Program-made: the position numbers and the translations under genes | In this document: in pieces, positions 25,637 to 35,271 of the stretch | How positions within the stretch are numbered: the stretch's first letter is position 1 | Layout: each line of letters starts with the position of its first letter | The notes under the pieces: generated by a model | Seen by the model: only the letters and a program-made list of their open reading frames with translations | What the model was told of the DNA's origin: nothing | The model's database searches: none | NCBI RefSeq assembly: GCF_008369325.1 | Contig: NZ_VOBI01000004.1 | Location: 186,001 to 250,000, forward strand | DNA length: 64,000 nucleotides | Direction: 5' to 3' | DNA from: Pseudomonas sp. ANT_H12B | Lineage (GTDB): Bacteria; Pseudomonadota; Gammaproteobacteria; Pseudomonadales; Pseudomonadaceae

Positions 25637-26263
25637 TCAGGTCAGGCGGGCGTCGAGTCTCTGGAGGAATTCCAAACGGCGGCGTTGATCGGTTTCTTCC
25701 TTGGCCAATAACTCGGGCAGCAGCTCGGCTGCTCGCCCGGCATCAAGGATGAAGACGCCGTCATCGTCACCAATGGCCAGGTCTCCCGGTTGTACCCGAA
25801 CTTCGCCGACCCGGATCGGCTGATTAACTTCACCCTGGGCACCGATGCCGCGTGTGGTGAACGCACTGACGTCGCGACAAAACACCGGCAGCCCGTGAAG
25901 TCGCAAGGCGCTCACATCGGTAACAGCACCAGACACCACCACGCCGGCCAACCCCTTGATCAATCCGGCCAGGGTCCGCAGTTCGCCCCAACAGCCGCAC
26001 TCGGCGTCACCCACGCATTCGATCACCAGCACATCGCCCGGCTCACTCAGCAACAGCGCTTCGCGCAAAACACTGCCATCGGGCGGGAAGACTTTGACGG
26101 TGACCACGTTGCCGGCCATGCGGATGTTGTTGAACAGTGGTTTGATCCCACGCAGGAATCCTTGGTCGGAAAAGTGGCCGATGGTGGACGACGGGATTGA
26201 TCGGTATTTTTCGAGCAACTCGGGACTGACCAATTGCTGGCGAGGGGTGATCTGGTAGCTCAT
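25637..26263 (-). CDS. RraA/HMG-aldolase-like protein, last gene of the siderophore operon
   Basis: The 208-residue protein has the RraA-like swivelling-domain fold (SSTIGHFSDQGFLRGIKPLF, NVVTVKVFPPDGSVLREALLLSEPGDVLVI, KGLAGVVVSGAVTDVSALR). Class II pyruvate aldolases and RraA carry Arg-Asp at the point where this protein has Thr-Asp (GAVTDV), so the usual pyruvate-binding Arg is absent. The ATG at 26263 overlaps the stop codon of the upstream FhuF-like gene (ATGA); an in-frame ATG at 26269 is also possible. Tight coupling implies a role in achromobactin production or iron release. The real function is unknown. Confidence 0.75.
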   Translation of the reverse strand: MSYQITPRQQLVSPELLEKYRSIPSSTIGHFSDQGFLRGIKPLFNNIRMAGNVVTVKVFPPDGSVLREALLLSEPGDVLVIECVGDAECGCWGELRTLAGLIKGLAGVVVSGAVTDVSALRLHGLPVFCRDVSAFTTRGIGAQGEVNQPIRVGEVRVQPGDLAIGDDDGVFILDAGRAAELLPELLAKEETDQRRRLEFLQRLDARLT

Positions 26264-27045
26264 CGGCATTTTTTCCCCGGACGTAGCAGTGGGCAGGTCG
26301 AGCAGTATTCCGCGGGTTCCGTGGCCAGGTAATAGAAGCAGCAGGTTCGACGAAAACGAATGCTCCGTTGCCCCTCGTCCACCAGCGTCGGCGGCCGACG
26401 AAAATGGCTCAGCGGGTTGTAATCGAGGCCGAACAGCGCCGGCTCGGCTCGGGTCAGCAACCATTGAAAGTCAGCTTCATAGCGCTCGCGCACCATCGGA
26501 TCGTCGATCTTTGCCATGCGTTTTTCATACAGCGAATACACGCGTACGGCGGTGTTTTCCCAAAGGATGCGCCGGGACACGCCTGTAACGCGATTGAAGG
26601 TTTGCCACAGCGGTTTCAGTAATCCAGCGAACAGCGCCTGTACCAAGGCTTCGCGCCAGGCCTCGCGCTCATTCACCCCATAGGTCAGCGGCTGACCGTG
26701 ATGCAGCGGCATCGAAGACGTCCACAGCCCGTCATCGTGGCCGTATTCGATCACCGTGTTGTCGAGGGTCAGCAACAGCCCTTTGTCATACACCGACATC
26801 GCATACAAACAGGCGCCGGTCGCCAGAAACGACAATCGCTTGCCCAGCAACGAGGCGGTGATCGCACGGGTTGGCGAGCCGATCACCGGGCCCAAGGCAT
26901 CCAGCAATTGCACGCACACGTCTTCTTGCAACAAGTCCCGGGCCATCAGCGAACGCAACGGGTCGCGCTCTTCGCTGTTTTTGAGCCGCAAACCACCGGA
27001 CAACACCGCCCACTCTGGCGCCGTGAAATGACCCGGCAGATTCAT
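26260..27045 (-). CDS. FhuF-like siderophore-iron reductase
   Basis: The 261-residue cytoplasmic protein ends in the 2Fe-2S motif [20 protein letters not shown] (CC-x10-C-x2-C), the signature of FhuF. FhuF reduces ferric siderophores after import so that iron is released. The ATG at 27045 overlaps the stop of the transporter ATPase (ATGA). The central region has a typical FhuF helical pattern without a signal peptide. Position directly after cbrABCD makes ferric achromobactin the likely substrate. Confidence 0.85.
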   Translation of the reverse strand: MNLPGHFTAPEWAVLSGGLRLKNSEERDPLRSLMARDLLQEDVCVQLLDALGPVIGSPTRAITASLLGKRLSFLATGACLYAMSVYDKGLLLTLDNTVIEYGHDDGLWTSSMPLHHGQPLTYGVNEREAWREALVQALFAGLLKPLWQTFNRVTGVSRRILWENTAVRVYSLYEKRMAKIDDPMVRERYEADFQWLLTRAEPALFGLDYNPLSHFRRPPTLVDEGQRSIRFRRTCCFYYLATEPAEYCSTCPLLRPGKKCR

Positions 27046-27833
27046 TGCGGCAGTTCCCGGCCAAATGGAATGCACAGCGGCGTTCCGAAAAACGGATCGG
27101 GGATGATCCGGCAATTGAGATCGAACACGGTTTTGACCAACGCCTCGGTCAACACCTCGTCGGGCCGTCCTTGGGCGAACGCGGTCTGGTTGTGCACCGC
27201 GACCATGTGGTCGGCGTAACGACAGGCCAGGTTGAGGTCGTGCAGCACCATGATGATGGTTTTGTTTTCGAGCCGGTTGAGGTCGCGCAGCAGGTCCAGC
27301 ACTTCGATCTGGTGCGCCAGGTCGAGGAAGGTCGTCGGCTCGTCGAGCAATACGATGCCGGTGTCCTGGGCCAGGGTCATGGCGATCCAGGCACGTTGGC
27401 GCTGCCCGCCGGACAACGCGTCCACCGGCCGATCCGCCAGGGCCAGCAGGCTGGTCTGCGCCAGTGCGCGGTTGACCATGGCCTCGTCTTCCGCCGACCA
27501 CTGTTGCATCCAGCTCTGATAGGGATAACGCCCCAGCGCCACCAACTGGCGGACAGTAATCCCCTCCGGCGCGCTCGGGGTCTGCGGCAAAATCGCCAAC
27601 TCCCGGGCCACGGCGGCGGTGGATTTGTGCTGGATATCCACCCCATTGAGAATCACCGAACCCTGCTGCGGTTTCAGCAGTCGGGCGAAGGATTTGAGCA
27701 AGGTGCTTTTGCCGCAGCCGTTGCTGCCAATCAATACCGAAATCTTGCCTTTGGGCAGTTGCATGTCCAGCGCGTCAATAATCACCTGGCGCTGATAACT
27801 CAGGGTCAGGCCGCGACTTGCAATCGACGTCAT
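27042..27833 (-). CDS. cbrD: Ferric siderophore ABC transporter ATPase CbrD
   Basis: The 263-residue FecE/FepC-type ATPase shows Walker [14 protein letters not shown], signature [13 protein letters not shown] and Walker [14 protein letters not shown], with [13 protein letters not shown] behind it. It drives import of the ferric siderophore across the inner membrane with CbrB and CbrC. It starts 12 bases after cbrC. Confidence 0.93.
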   Translation of the reverse strand: MTSIASRGLTLSYQRQVIIDALDMQLPKGKISVLIGSNGCGKSTLLKSFARLLKPQQGSVILNGVDIQHKSTAAVARELAILPQTPSAPEGITVRQLVALGRYPYQSWMQQWSAEDEAMVNRALAQTSLLALADRPVDALSGGQRQRAWIAMTLAQDTGIVLLDEPTTFLDLAHQIEVLDLLRDLNRLENKTIIMVLHDLNLACRYADHMVAVHNQTAFAQGRPDEVLTEALVKTVFDLNCRIIPDPFFGTPLCIPFGRELPQ

Positions 27834-27845
27834 ACGTTGAATTCC

Positions 27846-28877
27846 TTAATGACGCTGTTTAATCAATAAATAGAGAAAAAAGGGTGTGCCCAGCACCGCG
27901 ACAAAAATCCCGGCCGGCAGGTCCAGCGGCAAAAACAGCGTGCGCCCGGCCAGGTCGGCCAGCACCACAAGATTCGCCCCGACCAGCGCCGCCATCACCG
28001 CTTGACCACCGAAACCCGGCGCCACCAGACGCTTGGCAATGTGCGGCGCGATCAGCCCGACAAACGCGATCGCCCCGCCCCAGGCAATCGCTGCACCGGC
28101 CAACGCGACGCTGACCAGCAACAAACCGGCGCGCAACCACTGCACGCGCACACCAATCCCCTGAGCCAGGTTGTCATCCAGTTGTTGCACCATCACCTGA
28201 CGGGCGAGCAGCACCAGCAACGGACAAATGCACAACAGCCAGCGACCCAGCGCCAGCGGTTCCGGCCAACTGGCACCGTACACGCTACCGGTCAGCCAGA
28301 CGTAGGCCGACAGGGTGGTGGTCAGCGGACTGAAGACCAGAATGAAGGTGGTCGCGGCGGTCAACATCGCCGAGATGCCAACACCGATCAACACCAGCCG
28401 CAGTGGCGAAGCCCCCTGTTTCCACGCCAGCAAATAGATCGCCAACGCCGCCAGCCCCGCACCAAGCATCGCTGCCAACGGCAGATATTGTTGACCCAGC
28501 GCCACCGAGAAAAACGACAAATAAAGCACCGCCGCGGTACTGGCGCCACTGGTAATGCCCAGCAGGTCAGGCGAGGCCAGCGGGTTGCGGATGATGCTTT
28601 GCAGAATCAGCCCCGACACCGACAACGCCGCCCCCACCAGCGCCGCCAGCAGCATGCGTGGAAAGCGCAGTTGCTCGACGATAAACGTCAGGCTGGCGTC
28701 CTGGCTCGACAGCAATATCCGCAGCACCTCCAGCGGCGACAGTATGACTTTGCCCAGCGACAGCGAGCCGAGCATGATCAGCGCCGTGACCATCAGCGCC
28801 GCGAGCAATCGCCACAACGTGGCGACATTGATCCGTCGGGAAAACCCGCTGAGACGCCAGGTCAGGACCTTATCCAT
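27846..28877 (-). CDS. cbrC: Ferric siderophore ABC permease CbrC
   Basis: The 343-residue FecCD-family permease has about 9-10 helices. Family blocks include [40 protein letters not shown] and the cytoplasmic coupling region [18 protein letters not shown]. The ATG at 28877 follows GGAGGT and overlaps the end of cbrB by eight bases; an upstream in-frame start at 28919 lacks a ribosome site. Confidence 0.92.
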   Translation of the reverse strand: MDKVLTWRLSGFSRRINVATLWRLLAALMVTALIMLGSLSLGKVILSPLEVLRILLSSQDASLTFIVEQLRFPRMLLAALVGAALSVSGLILQSIIRNPLASPDLLGITSGASTAAVLYLSFFSVALGQQYLPLAAMLGAGLAALAIYLLAWKQGASPLRLVLIGVGISAMLTAATTFILVFSPLTTTLSAYVWLTGSVYGASWPEPLALGRWLLCICPLLVLLARQVMVQQLDDNLAQGIGVRVQWLRAGLLLVSVALAGAAIAWGGAIAFVGLIAPHIAKRLVAPGFGGQAVMAALVGANLVVLADLAGRTLFLPLDLPAGIFVAVLGTPFFLYLLIKQRH

Positions 28878-29859
28878 ACCGACCTCCACGCCGGGCGAGC
28901 ATGATAAAAAACGGCGCACCGAACAGCGCCGTCATCACGCCCACCGGCACTTCCTGAGGCAAGATCAGCACCCGCGACAAGGTATCGGCCAGCAACAGCA
29001 GAATCGCGCCGAGCAGCGCGCATCCCGGCAGCAACCAGCGATGGTCGATGGACAATCCCTTGCGCACCATGTGCGGCACCAGCAAACCGATGAAACCGAT
29101 GCTGCCGGCCAACGCCACCGCACTGCCCGCCAGGCAGACGACCAGCACGCTCATCATCAGCCGAATCAACCCCGTTCGCTGTCCAAGGCCGGTAGCAATT
29201 TCTTCCCCGGCGTTCAGCACATTGACCTGCCCCGCCAGCAACATCGCGCCGAACAAACCGAGCACACCGCACAACAGTAACGGCGCGGCGACTGACAGGC
29301 TGCGTTCGGTCAACGAACCCGCCAGCCAAAACAGCACCGTGTCCAGCCCATCCTGATTGACCACCAGCAGCGCCTGGCTGAACGCCGAAAACAACGCCGC
29401 CATCGCCGCGCCCGCCAGCACGATGCGCAACGGGCTGAGACTGCCCTGCCCCATGTTGCCGATCAGCCACACCAGGCTGCCGGCCACCGCAGCACCGAAG
29501 AACGCGCACCACAGCCAGGCATCGGGGGACGCCAGGGAGAACACCGCGGAAAACAGGATGATAAAAAACGTCGCCCCGGCGTTGATCCCGAACAGCCCGG
29601 GGGACGCCAGCGGATTGCGCGTCAGCGCCTGCATCAAGGCGCCCGCCACCGCCAGGCTCGCGCCCACGGCTATCGCCATCAAGGTGCGCGACAGGCGCGT
29701 GGTGGTTACCAGCACATGGCTGACGCTCAACGGATCGGGATGCACGAACGCCGCCGCAATCTGCGACAACGGAATCCAGGTCGCCCCGACCGCCAGGCTC
29801 AGCACGCAGCTCAACAGCAACACGACGCCCGCACTCCACATCTTCAACGCATTGCTCAT
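28870..29859 (-). CDS. cbrB: Ferric siderophore ABC permease CbrB
   Basis: The 329-residue FecCD-family permease partners CbrC. It has [44 protein letters not shown] and [16 protein letters not shown]. It starts at the four-base overlap with cbrA. Two different permease genes are the rule for hydroxycarboxylate siderophore systems such as Cbr and Fec. Confidence 0.92.
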   Translation of the reverse strand: MSNALKMWSAGVVLLLSCVLSLAVGATWIPLSQIAAAFVHPDPLSVSHVLVTTTRLSRTLMAIAVGASLAVAGALMQALTRNPLASPGLFGINAGATFFIILFSAVFSLASPDAWLWCAFFGAAVAGSLVWLIGNMGQGSLSPLRIVLAGAAMAALFSAFSQALLVVNQDGLDTVLFWLAGSLTERSLSVAAPLLLCGVLGLFGAMLLAGQVNVLNAGEEIATGLGQRTGLIRLMMSVLVVCLAGSAVALAGSIGFIGLLVPHMVRKGLSIDHRWLLPGCALLGAILLLLADTLSRVLILPQEVPVGVMTALFGAPFFIMLARRGGRYG

Positions 29860-30779
29860 GAGGCCACGTCCGCCGTGACCAGACGAGCAACGTCATCGAG
29901 CATCAGGTTCGCCCCGAGCATGCCGCCCGACAGGCTCCAGACCACGCTGTCGACCCGCCACACTCGCCCTTGCTGCGGCGCGCGCATTTGCTGCCACAGC
30001 GGATGCTGCACCAGGCTTTCATAGTTTCGCTGCACTGCCGCTTTCTCCGCGCGCAAGAAGACAAAGAAAATATCGGCATTCACCACCGCAAGACTTTCCT
30101 TGCTGGTGAGTTTGATCGACACCCCTCCCGCCGCCCGACTGGCCTCACTCCAGTCGAAACCCAGCTCGGTGATCACCGAACCCGGGAAACTGGCCGGCAG
30201 GTAACTGCGGATGTGGTCCTCGCGGACATCCAGAATCGACACCGTGGGCGGCCAGCGCCCGGCAAACTTCTGCTGCAATTGCAGACGCAGTTGCGCCACT
30301 CGCAGTTGCCACTGAGTCAGCACCTCGTCAGCCCGCTGCTTGCGGTACAAGGCAACGCCCATCAGCGCCAGGGTCTTTTTGAACTCGAACACTTCCTCCA
30401 GCATCACCACCGGGGCGATTTGCTTGAGCAGTGGCGCGATGCGTTCATGGCGAAAGCGCGAGGCGAAGATCACGTCCGGTTTCAGCAGCGCGATGTCCTC
30501 CAGGCTGGGTTGGGTTTCCAGCCCGACATGGGGCACCTGCTCCAGCGCCCAACGCAAATAGTGATAGGTCGGCTTCTCGCTCCAGGAATCAACGATGCCG
30601 CACGGCGTAACGCCCAACGCCACGGCGCTGTCGGTGGCCCCCTGAAACAGGGTGATCACCCGCAGCGGCGCGGCGTCGGTTTGCGCCAACGCAGGCATGG
30701 AAAACCTGAGTGCGAGCATCCCCAGGGACAGGCGCAACAGCGTGCGCCTGGAGGGATGACATCGAGGGTCAGGCTTCAT
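29856..30779 (-). CDS. cbrA: Ferric siderophore periplasmic binding protein CbrA
   Basis: The 307-residue FecB/FhuD-like binding protein has an N-terminus with [24 protein letters not shown], a twin-arginine-type signal, so it may be exported folded by Tat. Binding-domain features include [39 protein letters not shown] and [18 protein letters not shown] near the end. It overlaps the acsA end by 11 bases, linking uptake to synthesis in one transcript. Confidence 0.9.
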   Translation of the reverse strand: MKPDPRCHPSRRTLLRLSLGMLALRFSMPALAQTDAAPLRVITLFQGATDSAVALGVTPCGIVDSWSEKPTYHYLRWALEQVPHVGLETQPSLEDIALLKPDVIFASRFRHERIAPLLKQIAPVVMLEEVFEFKKTLALMGVALYRKQRADEVLTQWQLRVAQLRLQLQQKFAGRWPPTVSILDVREDHIRSYLPASFPGSVITELGFDWSEASRAAGGVSIKLTSKESLAVVNADIFFVFLRAEKAAVQRNYESLVQHPLWQQMRAPQQGRVWRVDSVVWSLSGGMLGANLMLDDVARLVTADVAS

Positions 30780-32610
30780 TATTCAACCGGTGGAAAGGGT
30801 TCACCACCTGCCCTTTGCCAAACGGCATGCTACCCGGGCCGCCCGCCCGCTCGATCATCGGCGTGAGCAGCAGCTTCTGCGGCCAGTGGGGTGCTTCGAA
30901 CAATTGCTGTTTAATCATGGCGCGAGCTTCGTCGTCGAACTCGATGGTGTCAATCAACTCGTTCAACACTTCGCCCATCGCCGTCCACAAACGGTTGGCT
31001 GGCAATGAGTAAACCTGCGCCAGCGTCTCGATGATGGAGCGGAAGTTGACCTGGATTCCTAGGGTCTGCAACCAGAACAGCAGGTCTTGCGCACGCTCGT
31101 GATACAGCGTGTTGGCGTGCCCCTTCTTCAACCGGTAAGCCGGATCGGCCAGGCCATTGCGTTCCAGCCAAGGCACAAAGATGCGCAACGAATCGTGATC
31201 GCGCAGCAACAGCCCTTGGGCGTAACCGGCCTTCCACACCAGCACCGCGTTCTGCCCGTGAATTTCCCCCAACATGCCGATGCGGAACATCCGCAGGTTG
31301 ATGTCGAAGAAGCTGTGGCACAGCTCGCGGAACAGCGTCATTACCGATGCGGCGTTGGCCGGCAGTTGACGGTAGGCCATCCAGTCATCGAAAAAGTGCT
31401 GATTACTGCCGGGCAGCGGCGTGCCGAGGGCGGCCATGGGCACCAGTCGGGTGTCCGGATCTTCCAGCAACGCTGGCGGATAACCACGGACCATGGCCGC
31501 CAGATGACGCGGCGCTTCGTCGAACAGCGTGGCGTCCGGCGGCATGAACGCCCACCACTTGGTTTCATCGCACAGGTGCAGGGATTGTTGCAGGGTTTCA
31601 TCTTTGCCCAGCGCCTGACGCAATAGCGCTTCACTCAAGCCGCCGTTGATCATTTTCACCGCTGGCAGGTAACGCGAGGCACCGAGGGAATAGATCGCCA
31701 TCGGCAACTTGAGGTAGTCGGCGCTGTTGAAGCACGGGGTCATCGAGCGCAACGACGAGGTGGCGAAGAAATCACCGTCAGTGAAATCCAGTCGCTGGCA
31801 ATCACCCTTGGCGAAGGCATCGCCCAGTTGCGCCTCCAGCACGTGGTCGAACTGCCACGGATGCACCGGCAACGCGACATGGCTATCGGCAATGCCCCGT
31901 TGTTGCAGCTCCTGTAGCAAGTCGGCCTGCAACAGTGGCGGCAGCAGATATTGGGCCGGATAACTTTGCGCCAGGTTGGTCACACCGTCGCCGCATTGCA
32001 GCAATGTGCGGTCGATGGCTACCCAGTTCAGCGTCACCGGCCGGGCGAATTCGGCCTGATAGTGTTGATACTCGGCGTCGTTCAAACCTTGCTTGGCTTT
32101 GGCCAGTGGATGGTAGGGACGATCACGCAGCGAAGCCCACTGCTCCATGGTCAGGAAAAAGTCCGCGTTGCTCTTTTCCAGCAAACGCTCGCTGTCGACC
32201 CGATGAGCCAGGGACAGCTCGGTTTGGCGGACGCTGGTGCGCAGCACGTCGAGGAACAGCGCAAAGCCCTTTTCATTGTCCTGATAGCGGTCGGTCATAC
32301 CGGCCAATACCTGGGTCATGAAAGCTTCCGGCGACAGTTCCGTCAGTTGCTCATTCTGGCGACCCAACACCGGCGTACCCGGTACTTTTTCCCATTGCTG
32401 AGTGAGGCCGGGACGCAGGGCCAAAAGAATCGAACCCTGCGGCTCGTTGTGCCATTCCCAAATGCGCTGTTCGGCACTCAATCCGGTAAACGGCTGGTCG
32501 GCTGCGGGCGCCGCCAGGTTCAGCGGCTCAGTCCCGAAAAAATGTTCGGCCAGCAAACAATCGACCAGATCCTGCATCACCCTGTCGGCGGCCAATGTGG
32601 TGAAGTTCAT
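30769..32610 (-). CDS. acsA: NIS siderophore synthetase AcsA
   Basis: The IucA/IucC-family synthetase (613 residues) adenylates a carboxylate and couples it to an amine or alcohol in achromobactin assembly. Family motifs are DRPYHPLAKAKQGL (ATP-binding HPxxK), ALPVHPWQF, ATSSLRSMTP and GEIHGQNAVLVW. In the literature AcsA is usually grouped with type B synthetases using 2-oxoglutarate. The ATG at 32610 follows AAGGAAA. It lies four bases after acsB. Confidence 0.9.
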   Translation of the reverse strand: MNFTTLAADRVMQDLVDCLLAEHFFGTEPLNLAAPAADQPFTGLSAEQRIWEWHNEPQGSILLALRPGLTQQWEKVPGTPVLGRQNEQLTELSPEAFMTQVLAGMTDRYQDNEKGFALFLDVLRTSVRQTELSLAHRVDSERLLEKSNADFFLTMEQWASLRDRPYHPLAKAKQGLNDAEYQHYQAEFARPVTLNWVAIDRTLLQCGDGVTNLAQSYPAQYLLPPLLQADLLQELQQRGIADSHVALPVHPWQFDHVLEAQLGDAFAKGDCQRLDFTDGDFFATSSLRSMTPCFNSADYLKLPMAIYSLGASRYLPAVKMINGGLSEALLRQALGKDETLQQSLHLCDETKWWAFMPPDATLFDEAPRHLAAMVRGYPPALLEDPDTRLVPMAALGTPLPGSNQHFFDDWMAYRQLPANAASVMTLFRELCHSFFDINLRMFRIGMLGEIHGQNAVLVWKAGYAQGLLLRDHDSLRIFVPWLERNGLADPAYRLKKGHANTLYHERAQDLLFWLQTLGIQVNFRSIIETLAQVYSLPANRLWTAMGEVLNELIDTIEFDDEARAMIKQQLFEAPHWPQKLLLTPMIERAGGPGSMPFGKGQVVNPFHRLNNEA

Positions 32611-32614
32611 CGGA

Positions 32615-33388
32615 TTATTTTCCTTCTGCTGAAGTGGCGGCCAATCTGGCCTGGAGGGCACGAAAAGCGATGCCACGCTCGTCACCCAAAACAAAACTTT
32701 TTACGCCCCGGGCTAACCACCGTTCGTGGTCGCCCGGCTGGCGTGGAATCGCGCAATACGGCACACCCGCCGCGTTGGCGGCTTGCCAACTGCTGAGCAA
32801 TGCGTCTTGTACTTCGGGCCGGTCGATCTGCCAGGGCATGCCCAGCGATTGCGACAAATCCGCCGCGCCTTCGAGGATCATGTCGAGGCCCGGCACGGCG
32901 GCAATCTCTGCCGCACGTCGCACGCCTTCGGCACTTTCGATCATCGCCACGATCATGATTTGCTCGTTGGCCAACCCGATGTATTGCGCCAGGCTGTGTT
33001 TGCCAAACGCACCGGGGCGCCCGGCATTCAGGCTGCGGGAGCCCTGCGGGTGGTATTTACAGGCGCGAATGCTTTCGGCCAAGGACTCGGGGCCTTCGAT
33101 CATCGGCAACACGATCCCCTGGGCGCCACCATCGAGCAGGCGCAGAAGGGTTTTCGGGTTGAGATCCGCCACCCGCACCAGCGGCGTGATCGCATAGCTT
33201 TCGGCGGTGCGGATCATGTTCTCCACAGTTTCGGGATTAATCAGCACGTGTTCCATGTCGATGATCACGAAATCGAAACCGGCTTCGGCAATCAATTCGA
33301 TGGCCGCCGGCGACGGAATCGAGCTGATCAAACCGTAGGCCGGCGCACCCGCGGTGAGTTTCTGCTTGAGCAGATTGGTCCTCAGCAT
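32615..33388 (-). CDS. acsB: HpcH/HpaI aldolase-family protein AcsB
   Basis: The 257-residue protein has metal-aldolase features: IIDMEHVLINPE, PLVRVADLNPKTLLRLLDGGAQGIVLPMIE, AMIESAEGV and EGAADLSQSLG. It is a standard member of achromobactin loci between acsC and acsA, but its step is not established; supply of a keto-acid or citrate-like precursor is an inference. It overlaps the acsC end by seven bases. It is a distant paralogue of RhmA at 23372 and should not be confused with it. Confidence 0.87.
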   Translation of the reverse strand: MLRTNLLKQKLTAGAPAYGLISSIPSPAAIELIAEAGFDFVIIDMEHVLINPETVENMIRTAESYAITPLVRVADLNPKTLLRLLDGGAQGIVLPMIEGPESLAESIRACKYHPQGSRSLNAGRPGAFGKHSLAQYIGLANEQIMIVAMIESAEGVRRAAEIAAVPGLDMILEGAADLSQSLGMPWQIDRPEVQDALLSSWQAANAAGVPYCAIPRQPGDHERWLARGVKSFVLGDERGIAFRALQARLAATSAEGK

Positions 33389-35247
33389 GATTGTGGCCGG
33401 AAGGCGTGCAGCGGATTGGGCACCGATTTGAAACGACGTTCGCCATCGCCCAGCAGGCGGCGCTTGGTCAGTTCTTCGACTTCATAGAACGGCGCGAACA
33501 CATCAAACGCTGCATAACGCGCACGGTGTTGCGGATGGTCGGCCTGATAACCAGTAATCACCTCGGCAGTCATCTGCCAGAACTCGGTTTCTGCCAGTTG
33601 ATAGTGCTGATGCAGGAAGATCGCCATCTCGGCCATGGCGATGAAAAAGAACGAATCACAGGAGAAGTCGCGTACCGCATCGACGTCGTCGGTGAGGATG
33701 AACGAGTTGCGGTTGAGCTTGGCATGGCTGGCGGGCAGCGGCACCAGGGTCGGGGCCAATTCCGGGCGCCCGAGGTGCTGCGGCGAATAACGTACGCCGT
33801 CGTGGAAGTCTTTCAGGGCAATGCGTTGCGGCCAGCCTTGCTTGACGATCAGGACGATGTTCTGGCCGTGGGACTCCATGCCGATCCCTTCGGCGTAGAG
33901 CATGTGAATAATCGGCGACACCGCGACTTGCAGCAGTTGGCGGGTCCAGGCGTGCAAGCCGTATTGCTTGATCCAGGCATCGATAAACGGCGTCTGTTCA
34001 CCGCGGCCATAACGATTGTCCACGGAACTCAAACCGTTGAACGGCACCGCTTGCTCATCGTCTTCAAGGTATTGGTGAATGCTTTCGCGCCACAGCGTGC
34101 CCATGGTGCCGTAGGCCTGGGACATGCGCGTGGCGGGCAGGTGATCGTAGTCGAAGCTGACGCCGACCACCTCACCGAGAATCACAAAACCAAGGTCGCG
34201 GGCGGTGCTGTCGCTGCGGATCAACTGGTGCAGCCAGTCGGTGATAATCGGGCCATTCATCACCGTGTGCCGGGCCAGGATGCGCGTACTGGAGGTGTTG
34301 GTCATGCTCAGCGCGAGCTTGACGTAGGGCCGCTGTTTTTCCGTGACGTTGGCCAGGGTGCGGATCGACTGCTGCGCCTGATAGCGATCGTCGGTGGTGC
34401 CCAGATGGATCACTTCACCGCTGACCAGCTCCGGGTAAAACACCGGAACAACAACGTTTTCCCACTGCCACGGATGCACCGGCATCAGCCAGTAATCGCC
34501 CATCGACTTGCCCTGGTCGGTGAGACTTTCAGCGAGTGCCTGCCAGCGCTGCAGACCGAACTCCTGCTGGATAAAGTCGTCGTAATTCAGGTGCCGGGAG
34601 ATGTTCATCGCCCCGCAAGTTTTGGCCACTGCCAGCCATACGATGGCGACAGGCGCGGCAAACTCCGGACCGTAGTTGGCGTTGTCTTTCAGCGAGAAAC
34701 CAATGCGCGATTTGTAGCAAGGGTGATAGCTGTGGGCGTCCATGAAATGCTGTTCCAGCGCATCGACGTCCAGCTGATACGGCGGCTTTTCCGCCTCATA
34801 ACCCTGGCTGCGCGATTGCAGATCCTTGAGCAGGGTCTGTTCCAGTTCATGGGTGAAGCGTGGCAGGTGCGGGCTGTCCTGAAGGTCGCTCAACAGTTCA
34901 GCCAGCGCCTGATGCAGGTGCGGCTGGCTGGGCTTGCCATTGGCATCTACGCGCTCGAGGCTGGAGTAATCGAGGCGGATCAGTTCGAAACTGGCGCTGA
35001 GCAAGCCTGTGCAGTGGTACTCCACCGGCTGTTGCTGCGCATCGACGCCGCTGACGACAAAACGGTATTGGCTGCCCGTTAACGGTGAATGGCGGTACGG
35101 CAGCACGTTTTCATACAGCAGGGTTTGCAGCAGTTGGCCGACTACCCGCTGTTCCACTTGTTGGTAGCGTTGCGTGTCGGCGGTCGCCAGCCAGACGCCT
35201 GGCGCGCGATCTTGAGCCTGATGTGTTGCCTGAGAAGAGGTCGCCAT
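33382..35247 (-). CDS. acsC: NIS siderophore synthetase AcsC
   Basis: The 621-residue IucA/IucC-family enzyme has DAHSYHPCYKSRIGF, MPVHPWQWENVV, SIRTLANVTEKQRPYVKLALSM and GMESHGQNIVLIV, so the ATP site is intact. AcsC is generally classed as a type C synthetase acting on a partly assembled citrate derivative. Two ATG codons (35253, 35247) are possible; the second has AAGG at a proper distance and is used here. The MFS exporter stop lies 24 bases upstream. Confidence 0.9.
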   Translation of the reverse strand: MATSSQATHQAQDRAPGVWLATADTQRYQQVEQRVVGQLLQTLLYENVLPYRHSPLTGSQYRFVVSGVDAQQQPVEYHCTGLLSASFELIRLDYSSLERVDANGKPSQPHLHQALAELLSDLQDSPHLPRFTHELEQTLLKDLQSRSQGYEAEKPPYQLDVDALEQHFMDAHSYHPCYKSRIGFSLKDNANYGPEFAAPVAIVWLAVAKTCGAMNISRHLNYDDFIQQEFGLQRWQALAESLTDQGKSMGDYWLMPVHPWQWENVVVPVFYPELVSGEVIHLGTTDDRYQAQQSIRTLANVTEKQRPYVKLALSMTNTSSTRILARHTVMNGPIITDWLHQLIRSDSTARDLGFVILGEVVGVSFDYDHLPATRMSQAYGTMGTLWRESIHQYLEDDEQAVPFNGLSSVDNRYGRGEQTPFIDAWIKQYGLHAWTRQLLQVAVSPIIHMLYAEGIGMESHGQNIVLIVKQGWPQRIALKDFHDGVRYSPQHLGRPELAPTLVPLPASHAKLNRNSFILTDDVDAVRDFSCDSFFFIAMAEMAIFLHQHYQLAETEFWQMTAEVITGYQADHPQHRARYAAFDVFAPFYEVEELTKRRLLGDGERRFKSVPNPLHAFRPQSC

Positions 35248-35271
35248 TGTCATACCTTGTCGATTAAAGAA

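Noticed and set aside
33391-35082. 563-codon plus-strand frame
   Set aside because: Antisense of acsC; high-GC DNA often leaves such long open shadows.
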